64,000 nucleotides of DNA from Primorskyibacter sedentarius (GTDB lineage: Bacteria > Pseudomonadota > Alphaproteobacteria > Rhodobacterales > Rhodobacteraceae), in the NCBI RefSeq assembly GCF_004342065.1, contig NZ_SLZU01000008.1, forward strand, positions 1-64,000, in the 5' to 3' direction. Below the pieces are notes generated by a model. The model had not been told where the DNA came from. It saw only the letters and a list, made by a program, of their open reading frames with translations, and did not search any database. Below are positions 1 to 9,289 of this stretch, in pieces; within the stretch, counting starts at the first letter, position 1; each line of letters starts with the position of its first letter. Position numbers and translations under genes: made by a program.

Positions 1-245
1 GCAGGAGCAACCTGTCGGGTCTCGACGCCGACACCAGCGAGCACCGACCATAGCTTCCACTCCAGCCCACCAGTCGCTTCGAAGCACACGATAGCCTCTC
101 GCTCGCGAGCAAGCTTCGCCACGATGGCATGATCGCCATCGTTGTTAGTCAATCGAAGGCGCTGGCCATCAGGAAGGCAATGAACGTCCAGCCAGTCACG
201 GTTCACATCTATCCCGATGATCCGGCCATGTGATAAACTCTCCAT
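1..245 (-). CDS. IS110-family transposase, N-terminal part, cut by window edge
   Basis: On the minus strand an ATG at 243-245 opens a frame that runs off the window start (about 81 residues visible). It begins MESLSHGRIIGIDVNRDWLD, and the GIDVN...DWLDVH segment is the first acidic motif of the RuvC-like DEDD domain of IS110 transposases. CFEATGGLEWKLW matches the following E-A-T-G motif of the family. No frameshift is visible in this part. The enzyme would catalyse site-specific recombination of its own element. The rest of the element lies outside the window, so integrity cannot be judged. Confidence 0.8.
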   Translation of the reverse strand, partial: MESLSHGRIIGIDVNRDWLDVHCLPDGQRLRLTNNDGDHAIVAKLAREREAIVCFEATGGLEWKLWSVLAGVGVETRQVAP

Positions 246-681
246 GTTCTCCTCCTTCTGGTACGCGGTCCTGAAACGGCCGCAGGCAACTGTTCGAGGC
301 AATGAAGGAGAGGCGGTGCCGACACGCCAGGAAGCGTGGCCATGCCAACAGGGTCAGACGTCGCGCACCACCCCGTCACGCGTCTTGGCCAGGACCCGTA
401 ACGGGGCAGGATACCAGATCCGGAATACAGATGGGTCAGGAGGACTCTGTTGATGCCAAAGCAGCCTGTCTTTCCCGGTTTTAACGCCTGAAGATCTGTC
501 CATGGTGGAATATGACTGATGGCATAAGGGCGAATCTGTTCAAATTACGGCAAACCGCCAAATTGGTGGTGCCCAAGCCGCTCGATTGGCTGAAAACAAC
601 TCATCTCACTCCTTGCGAGACCATAAAGCCATAATCTCGGTGCAGCCGATCCCGCTCGTCAGACGTTCCAGAACTGTTGCG
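246..681. other. Non-coding stretch upstream of the IS110 transposase
   Basis: No convincing gene is present here; the short open frames lack ribosome sites and family resemblance. The part next to 245 is the upstream non-coding end of the IS110 element. In IS110-group elements this end encodes a guide (bridge) RNA, so a structured RNA may lie within about the first 200-300 bases, but I could not define it. The element boundary is not visible from a single copy. Confidence 0.4.
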
Positions 682-1686
682 TCACATTTCAAGGACAAAC
701 CGATAGTAAATCACAAGGCCAAATGTCATTGGCCAAGATGCCAAGACCAACAACCGGCGAGCCCGGACGTTAGCCGTCCGAGCGAGTATCGGCAAATAGA
801 AAAAGAAGTATCTCGCATTCTGAAACGCGTGCGTGAGAGAGGTAAAGAGAAGGATCGTCAGAAAGCCCGACCTGACTTCAGCCTGATTGAAGGCTTTTAC
901 ATAAGAATTTGGCCGAAAAACTGACCACCCGTAAGTCGCAAAAAGCAGGAAAACCGCATAGGTCAATCCAAACATGAAATCCATTTGCGGCTGAATCGAC
1001 ATCACCATTGAAGACAGGAACACGATCACTGTTTCAAGATGACTGAACTCTGGATTAACGATATCGCGTGTCCAAGAGTAAACTGCAAAATTCGGAAACA
1101 GGGTTGTCACATATTTGAAGTTCGCATCGAGGAATACTATCGCTCCAGCCGCCAGAAACACCATATATACATGCGGCCTGAACGTCTGAAAAAATATGAC
1201 ACCAATACGAAAGACGATGATAATGTAGCCGTTATTTTCGGACGTTGCATATGACAACGCCAAAAGTATTGAAATCACCAGCGTTTCCTTCTTCCACCCG
1301 AGATTTGTCGAGATCAATGCGAAGGGGAAGAAAATAAACTCGACCTTTATCTTTGTTGCGAGGTAGGCGGAGAACGGCAACGCCAAATAGGTCACAAGGG
1401 TTCCCCGCTCAATAAGACCAGCAAAAACCAATCCCATGACGATGCATACCGTCGTCATCGCCATAAGGATTCGCAGAATCACCTGATTGGAATCTTTGAA
1501 TATTTGTTGGCCATCGAACAGCAAGCCGTTGAATTGGTTCCATCCCCGGATGGCATCGCCATATCCCTGTATTTCGGGGTGAAAGAAGGCTATGCATATC
1601 AGCAGGTTTCCGATGAAAACGACCCCCGCTTCCAGCAATTCTTGGTTGCTGGCGTTGCCTGCCATTGCCGGTTCTGAACTGATCAT
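682..1686 (-). CDS. Polytopic membrane protein, probable Wzy-type polysaccharide polymerase
   Basis: A 334-residue protein made mostly of hydrophobic segments (about nine to ten membrane helices), with a more polar loop near residues 45-70 and another near 190-215. Wzy/EpsG-type polymerases are recognised by topology and context rather than by motifs, and this gene sits in an exopolysaccharide locus: it overlaps the upstream acyltransferase gene by 4 bases (ATGA, 1683-1686), and Wzc and ExoF-like genes follow on the other strand. The polymerase role is inference; a flippase or another envelope protein is possible. The open frame is intact and ends 436 bases from the IS110 transposase. Confidence 0.55.
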   Translation of the reverse strand: MISSEPAMAGNASNQELLEAGVVFIGNLLICIAFFHPEIQGYGDAIRGWNQFNGLLFDGQQIFKDSNQVILRILMAMTTVCIVMGLVFAGLIERGTLVTYLALPFSAYLATKIKVEFIFFPFALISTNLGWKKETLVISILLALSYATSENNGYIIIVFRIGVIFFQTFRPHVYMVFLAAGAIVFLDANFKYVTTLFPNFAVYSWTRDIVNPEFSHLETVIVFLSSMVMSIQPQMDFMFGLTYAVFLLFATYGWSVFRPNSYVKAFNQAEVRSGFLTILLFTSLTHAFQNARYFFFYLPILARTANVRARRLLVLASWPMTFGLVIYYRFVLEM

Positions 1687-2699
1687 CTCTTGACCAGCTT
1701 ATGTCCGTAACCGGCTAACGGTCTTTCATACCAATAATAGAGCGGCGCAGAGACGATCACCGAAATGATAAGTGTGATCAAGAACAGGGCAAGTCCGTCA
1801 GTATAGTAAGGCTCCAGCCAGTCGATGACGAGTTTGTGGAGAAGGTAGACTCCGAAACTAACACTCCCAAGTGCCTTGAGGGGTGTACCGAAATCGAGAT
1901 ATGGAGCGTGGGTAACCAGTACGAAAACGGCACCGCCGAGCAGGTAGCTGATGATGTATCGGCTGGGTGTCTCACTGAATGTCGTCGAAAAGGAATAGGC
2001 GAAGGCGCACGAGATGATGGCGACAACTGAAAATACGATTGCCGTCTTTCCAACACTTAACCCCGCATCAATTTCGTATCTCATCTGCGCACCCGTGAAC
2101 ATGCAAAACAGCCCGAGAGGAACCGCAACAGGTATACGCGATTGAGTTCCCCAACGCAGCATTGCGGAGGCAACACAAAGTAAGCCGAGAACTAGAAGGA
2201 CGCCTTTGAATCTATTCAGTATGATGGACGGGTTGACGACAAGGAATGCAGTTATAACGGTATAGAGGACGAATTCTATCGTCAAAGTCCAGTAAACGTC
2301 GATCGCATTATCAAACCCGAAAAGTTGTTGGGCCATCGTGATATTTGCGACCCAATCAGTTGCATCTAATCGATCTGACCATACCAGATAGGCAAGCACT
2401 AGAGAGAGCCAGTACATCGGGTAGAGTCGAAAGAACCGTTTGCATAAAAAATTGTAAGCCGATCCATCGCGTGCGGCGCTTGGAATAACCAAATATCCGG
2501 AAATGAAAAAGAATACCACAACACCAAGTTTGCCGGGGTCAAAAACATATGTGTAGAACCATCCGGATTTATCAGCGGTATGCGAAAATACCACCAGAAC
2601 GGCTGCAATTCCGCGAACTGCTTCGATCAGGGCAAACCTCGTCGACGATGGATTGCCATGACGCGCCTCGCCGTCCAACTGTAACCGTTCCTGCGTCAA
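1683..2699 (-). CDS. Acyltransferase 3 family membrane protein (polysaccharide O-acylation)
   Basis: 338 residues with about ten membrane helices. The first helix carries EAVRGIAAVLVVFSH (residues 26-40), with the conserved Arg and the catalytic-type His of acyltransferase 3 (OafA/ExoZ) proteins. It is followed by VVVFFFISGYLV, another family signature. The family transfers acetyl or other acyl groups from the cytoplasm onto sugars of surface polysaccharides. The 4-base overlap with the Wzy-like gene indicates co-transcription and translational coupling. The likely substrate is the exopolysaccharide or its lipid-linked repeat unit, which is inference from context. Confidence 0.85.
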   Translation of the reverse strand: MTQERLQLDGEARHGNPSSTRFALIEAVRGIAAVLVVFSHTADKSGWFYTYVFDPGKLGVVVFFFISGYLVIPSAARDGSAYNFLCKRFFRLYPMYWLSLVLAYLVWSDRLDATDWVANITMAQQLFGFDNAIDVYWTLTIEFVLYTVITAFLVVNPSIILNRFKGVLLVLGLLCVASAMLRWGTQSRIPVAVPLGLFCMFTGAQMRYEIDAGLSVGKTAIVFSVVAIISCAFAYSFSTTFSETPSRYIISYLLGGAVFVLVTHAPYLDFGTPLKALGSVSFGVYLLHKLVIDWLEPYYTDGLALFLITLIISVIVSAPLYYWYERPLAGYGHKLVKR

Positions 2700-3352
2700 G
2701 TCATGGTACTCTTTAAAAACTTCCTGCTCTGAATCAGTATTTTCAATCGGTTTTCATGTCGCCCGACCGGACACGCAATTTTTCATCTTGTCGATAATAC
2801 GCCGTTACGTCGCACTTAGCTGCCTCTTGTCCTGCATTCCTGCCCTACTTCGGCAATCCTGTCTAAGACAAGCGCCTAGCGGTCACAACCGACCTTCCCC
2901 AAGTCGCCTGCCGTTTGAGGCCATATTTGCCTGACGCTGTCCCAATTTCAAACGGTTTTCGCCCACCGATTGCAGCGGCTGTCGTGTAATGGCGTTGCTG
3001 TGGTCGACGCAAACGAAGCAGTGACGTCAGGCTGGGACAGCAGAAAGACGATCGCGCGAGTACGACACACGGTACCCGTCCCGGCCTAGATCAGCTTGGT
3101 TTGACGGCCAATACAGAGAAAACAGCCAGTTGCTTGAACAATGCGGGTATAAACGTGGTTTCAAATTACGGCCTTGGCTTCATAGGTGTGGACAGGGTGG
3201 CGCAAACTTGACTATCTGGGCACATAGTTTTTGTATTCGGCAAGCGCTTTTCTAATCCGGACCCTCGTTCGCCGCTGCGTCGGCTGAGAGTTTGCAGGGA
3301 TATTGTCACGTCTTACAGGACCGGGTGCTGATTAAGTGAGAGTAAAAGGTTA
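2700..3352. other. Divergent intergenic region of the exopolysaccharide locus
   Basis: About 650 bases separate the acyltransferase gene (leftward) from the Wzc gene (rightward). No coding frame of interest is seen. The region is long enough to carry promoters for both directions and regulator sites. A sigma70-like promoter for the rightward genes is annotated separately at 3208-3236. Confidence 0.6.
3208..3236 (+). promoter_or_regulatory. Candidate sigma70-type promoter for the wzc/exoF-like genes
   Basis: TTGACT at 3208-3213 is followed after exactly 17 bases by TTGTAT at 3231-3236, a good match to the -35/-10 arrangement. It lies about 117 bases upstream of the Wzc start codon. Assignment rests on sequence pattern only. 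Confidence 0.4.
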
Positions 3353-5482
3353 ATGAATTTGCACAACACGCCCTTACGACAGCAATCCATCTCGGAAGAC
3401 GGCACCAGACAACTTGCAGAACTGACCGGTATTCTCTGGCGGGGTCGCTTTGTCCTGCTTGCAAGTACGTTGATCGCGCTGGTTCTGGGCGCTGCCTACA
3501 TTTTCTATGTTGCCACGCCGGTCTACAAATCAACGGCGACGTTGGTGCTTGAGACCCGCCAGGAACAAGTTGTCGACTTGCAGGGTGTCATAAGCGGCCT
3601 TTCTCCCGACAGCTCTACAGTGACCACCGAAGTCGAGGTGTTGCGCAGCCGAGGATTGGCCACAAAGGTTGTCGAAGCGCTGAAGCTGATTGATGATCCG
3701 GAATTCAATGTCACGCTCAGACCTGAGTCTGTTAAGGACAAACTGCTCGCAATGGCCCGCAGCGTCGTCCCCAATCCGAACGCAATCGACGCGCCCCAAG
3801 CAACCGAGGCGCAAGCAAAGGCCACCGTGGTCGATGAGTTGCTCCAGCGGCAGTCGGTGCAGAACGTCAGTAACAGCCTAGTGTTTCACGTATCGGTTCT
3901 TAGCAAATCCGCAGAAAAGGCAGCATTGATCGCCAATACATTTGCCGATGCCTACATTTCGGATCAGCTGCAGGTCAAAAATGACGCTGCACTTCAGGCC
4001 ACCGATTGGTTGACCGAAAGAGTTGGTGAACTGCAAATCGAGCTTGAGAAAAGCGAAACCGCCGTCAGGGCATTCCGCACCGAAACCGATCTGATTAACG
4101 CCGACGCGTTGGCATTGTTGGACCGGCAGCAAAAAGAAGTTCGGGCACGCCTTGAGGCTGCGCGCGCGGAGCTGGAAAACAAGCGCGCTTACGATGCGCG
4201 TCTGTCCGGCGCCTCGGATCGTGAAGTGGCAGAGCTGACACAGAATGCAGCGTTGCTGCGCATTCTGAGTGAATCCGACGAACAACTAACCGCCGAACAA
4301 AAGACCGCTTTTGACATGATCGCTCAACGCCTTCGTGACCAATCAGCGCGGGATCTGCAGCAAACAGCGCAACAGATTGCGACACTCGACAGCACCGCGA
4401 AAGCCTTGCAACAGCGCGTGGATGCACAATCCGCTGATCTCATCGTACTGGACCAGCTTGTTCGCGAAGCTCAGGCCAGCAGACTTCTATATGAGTATTT
4501 TCTCAATCGAATGAAAGAAACCTCGGCCCAACAGGGCATCCAACAAGCGGACAGCCGCGTATTGTCGCAAGCCGTCGCGCCGACGAATGCCGCCCTGCCG
4601 CGCGTCTCACTGGTCATTGCGGCAACAGGATTGGCAGGTTTCCTGATCGGCGCCGCGTTCTGTATCAGCAGAGCCATGGCTGTCGCAGGTGGCTTTCACT
4701 CGTCCAGTCAGATGGAAGCTGTCACCGGCAAGGCCGTTTTCGGAGAAGTGCCCAGAATTCGGGCGCGAAAGCGATCGAGGTTTTTCACCTACATACGCGA
4801 GCATCCGACCTCTGCGATCGCCGAGGCTTTCAGAAACCTGCGGACTTCGGTGTTTATGTCCAAATCCGACGCTCGGCCCCGCGTTATCCTTGTTTCATCC
4901 GCTCTTAGCGGTGAGGGAAAATCCGCCACCTGCCTTGCCTTGGCGCACCAGATGTCCGAGCTGGGAAGCAAGATATTGTTGGTGGATGCGGACACACGTC
5001 GCGGAGGGCTTGCCAGCTATCTGGGAGTGAGCCAACCGGAACACTCGCTGACCGAAGCATTGAGGGATGATCTTGGCTGGCGGCAGGCCGTCATTCCAGC
5101 GGCCGCGCCAAACCTAGATTTCGTACACGGTGGCACGGGACTTGCGAATATCCCGGACTACTTTGCCAAACAGTGGTTTCCCGCCTTCATCGACGAGGCG
5201 CTGAAGCAATATGATACCATCGTTATCGATACGCCGCCCGTCCTATTGGTAACGGATGCGCGTATTCTGGCCAAGGTTGCCGATGTCATTCTGTTCGTCG
5301 TGCGCTGGAACAGCACGTCGCAGCAGCAGGTTCAGGATGGGATCAAGAAGTTCGAAAGCCTCGGCTACCCTGTCTCCGGTTTGGTCATGTCGATGCTCGA
5401 TGCAAGGGGAATGCGTCGATACGGGTATGACAACTCCTATGGCCCAACGACTGGCCGTGCTGCGTCATATTTCAACAACTGA
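3353..5482 (+). CDS. Wzc-type polysaccharide co-polymerase / tyrosine autokinase
   Basis: 709 residues. The N-terminal half is a Wzz domain with membrane helix 1 near residues 32-53 and a long coiled-coil periplasmic part (about 200-420) up to helix 2 near 425-445. The C-terminal half is a BY-kinase: Walker A SSALSGEGKS near 516-525, Walker A' KILLVDADTRRGG near 540, Walker B TIVIDTPP near 621-628. The tail contains several tyrosines (RRYGYDNSYG and a final SYFNN) suited to autophosphorylation. Such proteins set polymer length and drive export with an outer-membrane OPX partner, here the next gene. The start ATG follows a short AAAGG-like site. Confidence 0.9.
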   Translation: MNLHNTPLRQQSISEDGTRQLAELTGILWRGRFVLLASTLIALVLGAAYIFYVATPVYKSTATLVLETRQEQVVDLQGVISGLSPDSSTVTTEVEVLRSRGLATKVVEALKLIDDPEFNVTLRPESVKDKLLAMARSVVPNPNAIDAPQATEAQAKATVVDELLQRQSVQNVSNSLVFHVSVLSKSAEKAALIANTFADAYISDQLQVKNDAALQATDWLTERVGELQIELEKSETAVRAFRTETDLINADALALLDRQQKEVRARLEAARAELENKRAYDARLSGASDREVAELTQNAALLRILSESDEQLTAEQKTAFDMIAQRLRDQSARDLQQTAQQIATLDSTAKALQQRVDAQSADLIVLDQLVREAQASRLLYEYFLNRMKETSAQQGIQQADSRVLSQAVAPTNAALPRVSLVIAATGLAGFLIGAAFCISRAMAVAGGFHSSSQMEAVTGKAVFGEVPRIRARKRSRFFTYIREHPTSAIAEAFRNLRTSVFMSKSDARPRVILVSSALSGEGKSATCLALAHQMSELGSKILLVDADTRRGGLASYLGVSQPEHSLTEALRDDLGWRQAVIPAAAPNLDFVHGGTGLANIPDYFAKQWFPAFIDEALKQYDTIVIDTPPVLLVTDARILAKVADVILFVVRWNSTSQQQVQDGIKKFESLGYPVSGLVMSMLDARGMRRYGYDNSYGPTTGRAASYFNN

Positions 5483-5558
5483 CATGGTCGTTCCATCCAC
5501 AAACAGATCGAACACGCGCAACGTTCGGATGCCCCCTCGAAGTAGAAAGGATTTGCGC

Positions 5559-6809
5559 TTGAGACGGTTTCTTGAACCCTTGTCGGTGATCCGCGTCGTC
5601 GCTGTGACGGCGGCACTCTGGCTTGTTGCGTCTTCCAACGTCGTGGCGCAGGCCGCGCCGGAATATGCCCTGTCGCGCAACGATATTCTGAGGATCACCG
5701 TCGTGGACCGGCTGGCGCAGGCCGACACGGTGCCGCCTCTGGAAAAGGTTTCCGGCACCTACCAGATCGATTCCAGTGGTAAGATCAATATCGCCTTCAT
5801 CGGTCCCATTGCGGCAGAGGGGTTGCCCGTGGGCGAGCTTTCGGACCAGCTGGCCCAAGAACTCGGGCGTGCATTCGGATTGATTGAGATGCCGGGAGTC
5901 GCCGTATCTATTCAACAATATGCCCCTGTCTATGTTTCAGGACATGTCGCACTGCCCGGAGCCTATCCGTTGCCACCCGGATCACTAGCCCTGCAAGCTG
6001 TCGCTCTTGCAGGGGGCCTCAACTCTGCAGATGAGCAAACCTACGCAGCCGAGCGCGACCTGTTCGAAGGCAAGTTCAGCAATCTTTTGCTGCAAGACGA
6101 CATCTTGCGGCTGCAAGTGCGTGCCGCTCGGCTTGAGGCAGAACAATCAGGCGCAGAGACCGTCGCCTTTCCAGACAGTCTCAGGGAAGACGGCCACCCA
6201 AACACAGACAAAATCCTGGAGCTTGAAAAACAGGCGTTTGAACTGGCCCGCCAACGGTATCTGGAAGACCTGGCCGCTCTCAACGAGCTGGAAGACCTCC
6301 TTCAAACCGAACTTGCCGCCAACGAACGTAAACTGGCAACCCAACAAGAGCGTCTGGAGCTGGTAGCTGCAGCCGCAGCTGATCTGGACCAGCTGGCAGA
6401 ACGCGGGCTGGTTCGGACCGATCGGCTGCTTGCTATCCAATCCACCCAAGCCAGCATTGAGGTTACAGTGGTCGATCTTGAGCAATCGATCTACCGGGGG
6501 CGGTCGAGATTGGCTGAAATAGACCGCGATCGGCGGTTTGCAACGACAGATCGCAGCCAAAGGGCATTGTCGGAGCTGACTCAGGTGCGCGAAGAACTTG
6601 CGATCGCGCAGACAACGCGGGAAATGGAAAACGCGCTTTCTAGGGTATCCGTCAACCATATTGGCGCAGCCCGCGCCGGGGCCCTTGAGCAACACGAACC
6701 CCGTTTCCGGATACTTCGTCGGAGCCCGGATGGGCTGGAAAGCATTGATGCGACTGGCGAGACACCTCTCAGGCCCAATGATCTCCTCGAAGTCATTTCC
6801 GGTCCATAG
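5559..6809 (+). CDS. ExoF/Wza-like polysaccharide export protein
   Basis: The open frame extends back into wzc, but the best start is TTG at 5559: it follows AGAAAGGA at good spacing and yields a clean Sec signal peptide (RRFLEPLSVIRVV...VVAQA). The ATGs at 5484 and 5529 lack a ribosome site. The resulting 416 residues match the usual length of rhizobial ExoF. The polysaccharide export domain begins with EYALSRNDILRITVVD, followed by a SLBB-like segment (PVYVSGHVALPGAYPL), a long coiled coil, and a terminal NDLLEVISG segment typical of ExoF-like proteins. It should form the periplasmic/outer-membrane export path with the Wzc partner. Confidence 0.85.
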   Translation: MRRFLEPLSVIRVVAVTAALWLVASSNVVAQAAPEYALSRNDILRITVVDRLAQADTVPPLEKVSGTYQIDSSGKINIAFIGPIAAEGLPVGELSDQLAQELGRAFGLIEMPGVAVSIQQYAPVYVSGHVALPGAYPLPPGSLALQAVALAGGLNSADEQTYAAERDLFEGKFSNLLLQDDILRLQVRAARLEAEQSGAETVAFPDSLREDGHPNTDKILELEKQAFELARQRYLEDLAALNELEDLLQTELAANERKLATQQERLELVAAAAADLDQLAERGLVRTDRLLAIQSTQASIEVTVVDLEQSIYRGRSRLAEIDRDRRFATTDRSQRALSELTQVREELAIAQTTREMENALSRVSVNHIGAARAGALEQHEPRFRILRRSPDGLESIDATGETPLRPNDLLEVISGP

Positions 6810-6951
6810 CGCGGCATGCCGACTTTCAGTCCGTAGTGGTTACTTTCACCATCAGTACAACAGTCAACTGCAATAGATCTTGAGTTGTGTCGATCTTTGC
6901 ACTCGGTAGGAGCGTAATTTCCCTGCCCTATCAAAACGACTTTTCGCGTAT

Positions 6952-7681
6952 TTGATTGCCTCTCCAAATTCGCGCAAGACCGGCGCATTCCCCCGTCCCG
7001 AACACGGCCTGCGCATACTCGCGATTGGTGACGTTCACGGATGTGCCGAACAGCTTGAAGAAATCCTGAAACAAGATGAGTGTGAGCGGTTTTTTTCTGG
7101 GTGACATGATCGATCGCGGCGCGAATAGCCGAGACATACTTGAACGCGTCTTTTCACTGCACCAAGATCGTCCCCAACAGGTCTTCGCCCTTATGGGAAG
7201 TCACGAAGACATGGCGTTGCGCTTTCTTGATGACCCCTCGCGCAACTGGCCTTTGTGGCTATGAAACGGAGGATTGCAAACTCCCGCCAGCTTCGGTCTG
7301 TCCGGGTTGACGGAATTGTCTGCGAGCGATGCGCAGGAGAACGCGGCATTGCAATTTAAGAACGCGCTTGGCCGCGACATGCTCAACTGGCTGCGGAAGC
7401 TGCCTGTGCATTTGCAGTTTGGCAATGTTTATTTCATCCACGCGGGTGCCGATCCCGCTCTCCCTCTGGACATGCAGACAAAAGAGACATGCATTTGAGT
7501 TCACCCGGAATTTCTGAAAGTGCCAAGACAGGACGGAAAATGGGTCGTGCTAGGGCACATAATCGTCGATCAACCGACCGCGAAAGACGGTCGCATATCC
7601 GTTGACACAGGCGCATATGCGACAGGAACGCTTTCGGCAGCAATCATTGATGATATCGGGGTGACGTTCCTGCAATCCTGA
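6952..7681 (+). pseudogene. Decayed PPP-family metallophosphatase
   Basis: Conceptual translation across frames gives ILAIGDVHGCAEQLEEIL, FLGDMIDRGANS, FALMGSHEDMALRF, YFIHAG and VLGHIIVDQP, the ordered metal-binding motifs of PPP-type serine/threonine phosphatases. A frameshift lies near 7083-7090 between the first two motifs. In-frame TGA stops at 7262-7264 and 7496-7498 both fall where the family usually has tryptophan. The usual GNHE motif reads GSHE. A TTG at 6952 is a possible original start. The gene is certainly inactive and lies at the edge of the insertion-sequence zone. Confidence 0.8.
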
Positions 7682-7990
7682 ACCCACCCTGTTGATCACT
7701 TGCTGCTTTATCCCGACGCGAACCCATGCGCCCGCAACTTGGCAATGTCATCGCCACGCATCGTGGTCATGGAAGCTTGCGGCAGAGCGCCTAATTTGGT
7801 CGTCAGCGCCCGCGATGGGAGTGGGCAAAACATGGTGGTCGTCGTGGTAGTGTAAGGTTCCGGAACAAGGCGGGACCCACCATGGATGTTATTATTATGG
7901 TCGATACGACGGCTGGTCTGGCGTCCGAACACGACGAGCAGAAGACCGTGATGATCTCTTTTCATTGATTGCTCCGCAATCAACTGCCGG
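7682..7990. other. Unassigned stretch between phosphatase pseudogene and IS5 remnant
   Basis: About 300 bases with no recognisable gene. Short open frames on both strands have no family resemblance. It may include the eroded end of the adjacent IS5-type element. Confidence 0.4.
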
Positions 7991-8377
7991 GCAATGGAGG
8001 CGACATTTCTGAAGGCACATCGAACGGCGATCAGCATGGCCGCTATAATGGACGGCGTGGTCGCCTGATCGGACGAACCAAAGGTGGTATAAACTCGAAA
8101 CTGCACGCCATCTGCGATAGCCATAGACGACCGATCGACCTGTTAGTCACTGCCGGTCAGGTCAGCGATTACATCGGCGCATGGGCACTTCTCAGTGGCC
8201 TGCCAAACGTGAAATGGCTGCTCGGCGATCGTGGCTATGACACCGACTGGTTCCGAGAAGTTTTACAGGACAAGGAGATACGCGCCTGCATTCCCGGTCG
8301 AAAGAAGCGGAAGACACCAGTCAAATACGACAAGCGCCGCTACAATCGGCGAAACCGGATCGAGATTATGTTCGGCA
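7991..8377 (+). pseudogene. IS5-family transposase remnant (forward)
   Basis: Translation shows ATFLKAHRTA near 8000 in one frame, then GRLIGRTKGGINSKLHAICD, LLGDRGYDTDWFREVLQ and NRIEIMFG in another. These are the successive segments of the DDE catalytic domain of IS5-group transposases. The N-terminal third is missing, and the homology stops abruptly after the E-containing RIEIMFG motif. The change of frame near 8050 is at the place where some IS5-family (IS427-type) elements use frameshifting, but the element is truncated and cannot be functional. Confidence 0.8.
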
Positions 8378-8419
8378 AGGACGAAGCACGCGCGTTGCGC
8401 AGCAATGTCAGGAGAGAGG

Positions 8420-8785
8420 CGGCTACGGCGTTTGTATTTGCGCTCGTCATATTGGACAGCCTATCGCGTGACTTCCTGCTAGGGGTGCAGGGGCGTATCC
8501 TTTTGTCTTTTAAGGCATCTCGGAACCAGTCGGCATCGCAACCTCGGTCAGCTATCATCCAATCGGCAGCTGGTAAGCAGCTCAAGAATGCACCGGCGCC
8601 CGTGTAGTTACAGATCTGACCGGCGGTCATGAAGAACCTTACAGGGCGACCCGTGGCACTTGGGACGGCTTGCAACTCTGGGTTCATCCCGCCCTTGGTG
8701 CGCCGGTTCAGACGTCCGCCCACCCCTTTTCTACCCGCAAGCTTGATGCCGTGCGATATGCCTTCTGATTGGCTGCATCAATCAT
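8420..8785 (-). pseudogene. IS5-family transposase remnant (reverse)
   Basis: On the minus strand MIDAANQKAYRTASSLRVEKG starts at 8785. After an AAAAGGGG-type slippery run the frame changes to GGRLNRRTKGGMNPELQAV, then MIADRGCDADWFRDALK. Another frame change leads to YDERKYKRRSRL, after which homology ends near 8420. It is a second, diverged IS5-family copy facing the forward remnant, both cut close to the same catalytic motif. The two are not identical, so this is not a simple inverted duplication. Confidence 0.7.
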
Positions 8786-8803
8786 GGGTAACCGGTGTTC
8801 CGG

Positions 8804-9047
8804 TCACACTTTGGCGTCGTAGTTCCAGGGCATGAGGATTGCGAAGCAGCTCTGCAAGTGCCCTCCAGCGATGGCCGTCAGGGTTCTATCCAGCCAAGCG
8901 TGGGGATCGTCGGCGTTCAGTTTAACTGTCTCGATCAAAGATGCAATTACGGCCCAGTTCTCGGCCCCCGGCGTCGTGACCGGCAGAGAAAGCGTTCTTC
9001 CGGTTCAACGCGATGGGCCGGATGGTGCGTACGACGGTGTTGTTATC
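8804..9047 (-). pseudogene. IS66 TnpC remnant, C-terminal part
   Basis: Minus-strand translation gives NNTVVRTIRPIALNRKNA, then (after a one-base frameshift near 8960) GAENWAVIASLIETVKLNAD and DDPHAWLDRTL...LMPWNY, ending with a stop at 8804-8806. These are the final segments of IS66-family TnpC. The upstream part of the same gene resumes at 10514, beyond the inserted IS110-type element. Confidence 0.8.
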
Positions 9048-9289
9048 GGACATGCTGACTTTGGCGCTTCGATTTCGGCACCTGTTTCCATATGTCATGT
9101 TAAACAGGTTCTGCGGGATCGGGGCGTCGGAGTGCGAAGAAGCGGGCAGGCCGACTAGACAATGAGCTGTGAGCTCGTGTTGTTATCTGGCCGCCCCTGC
9201 GACCAGCCCGTCTGCGCCGCGAGCGCGTATCCGTAGATGTCGTACGAGCCCGTGCACTCCTTATGGCAACAGCAGAGGAGACGCAGGCA
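9048..9289 (+). ncRNA. Candidate bridge-RNA region of the IS110 element
   Basis: In IS110-group elements the long non-coding end upstream of the transposase encodes the guide RNA that pairs with target and donor DNA. This 242-base segment is the only sizeable non-coding part of the element. I infer the RNA from position only and did not derive a fold or guide loops. Confidence 0.25.
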
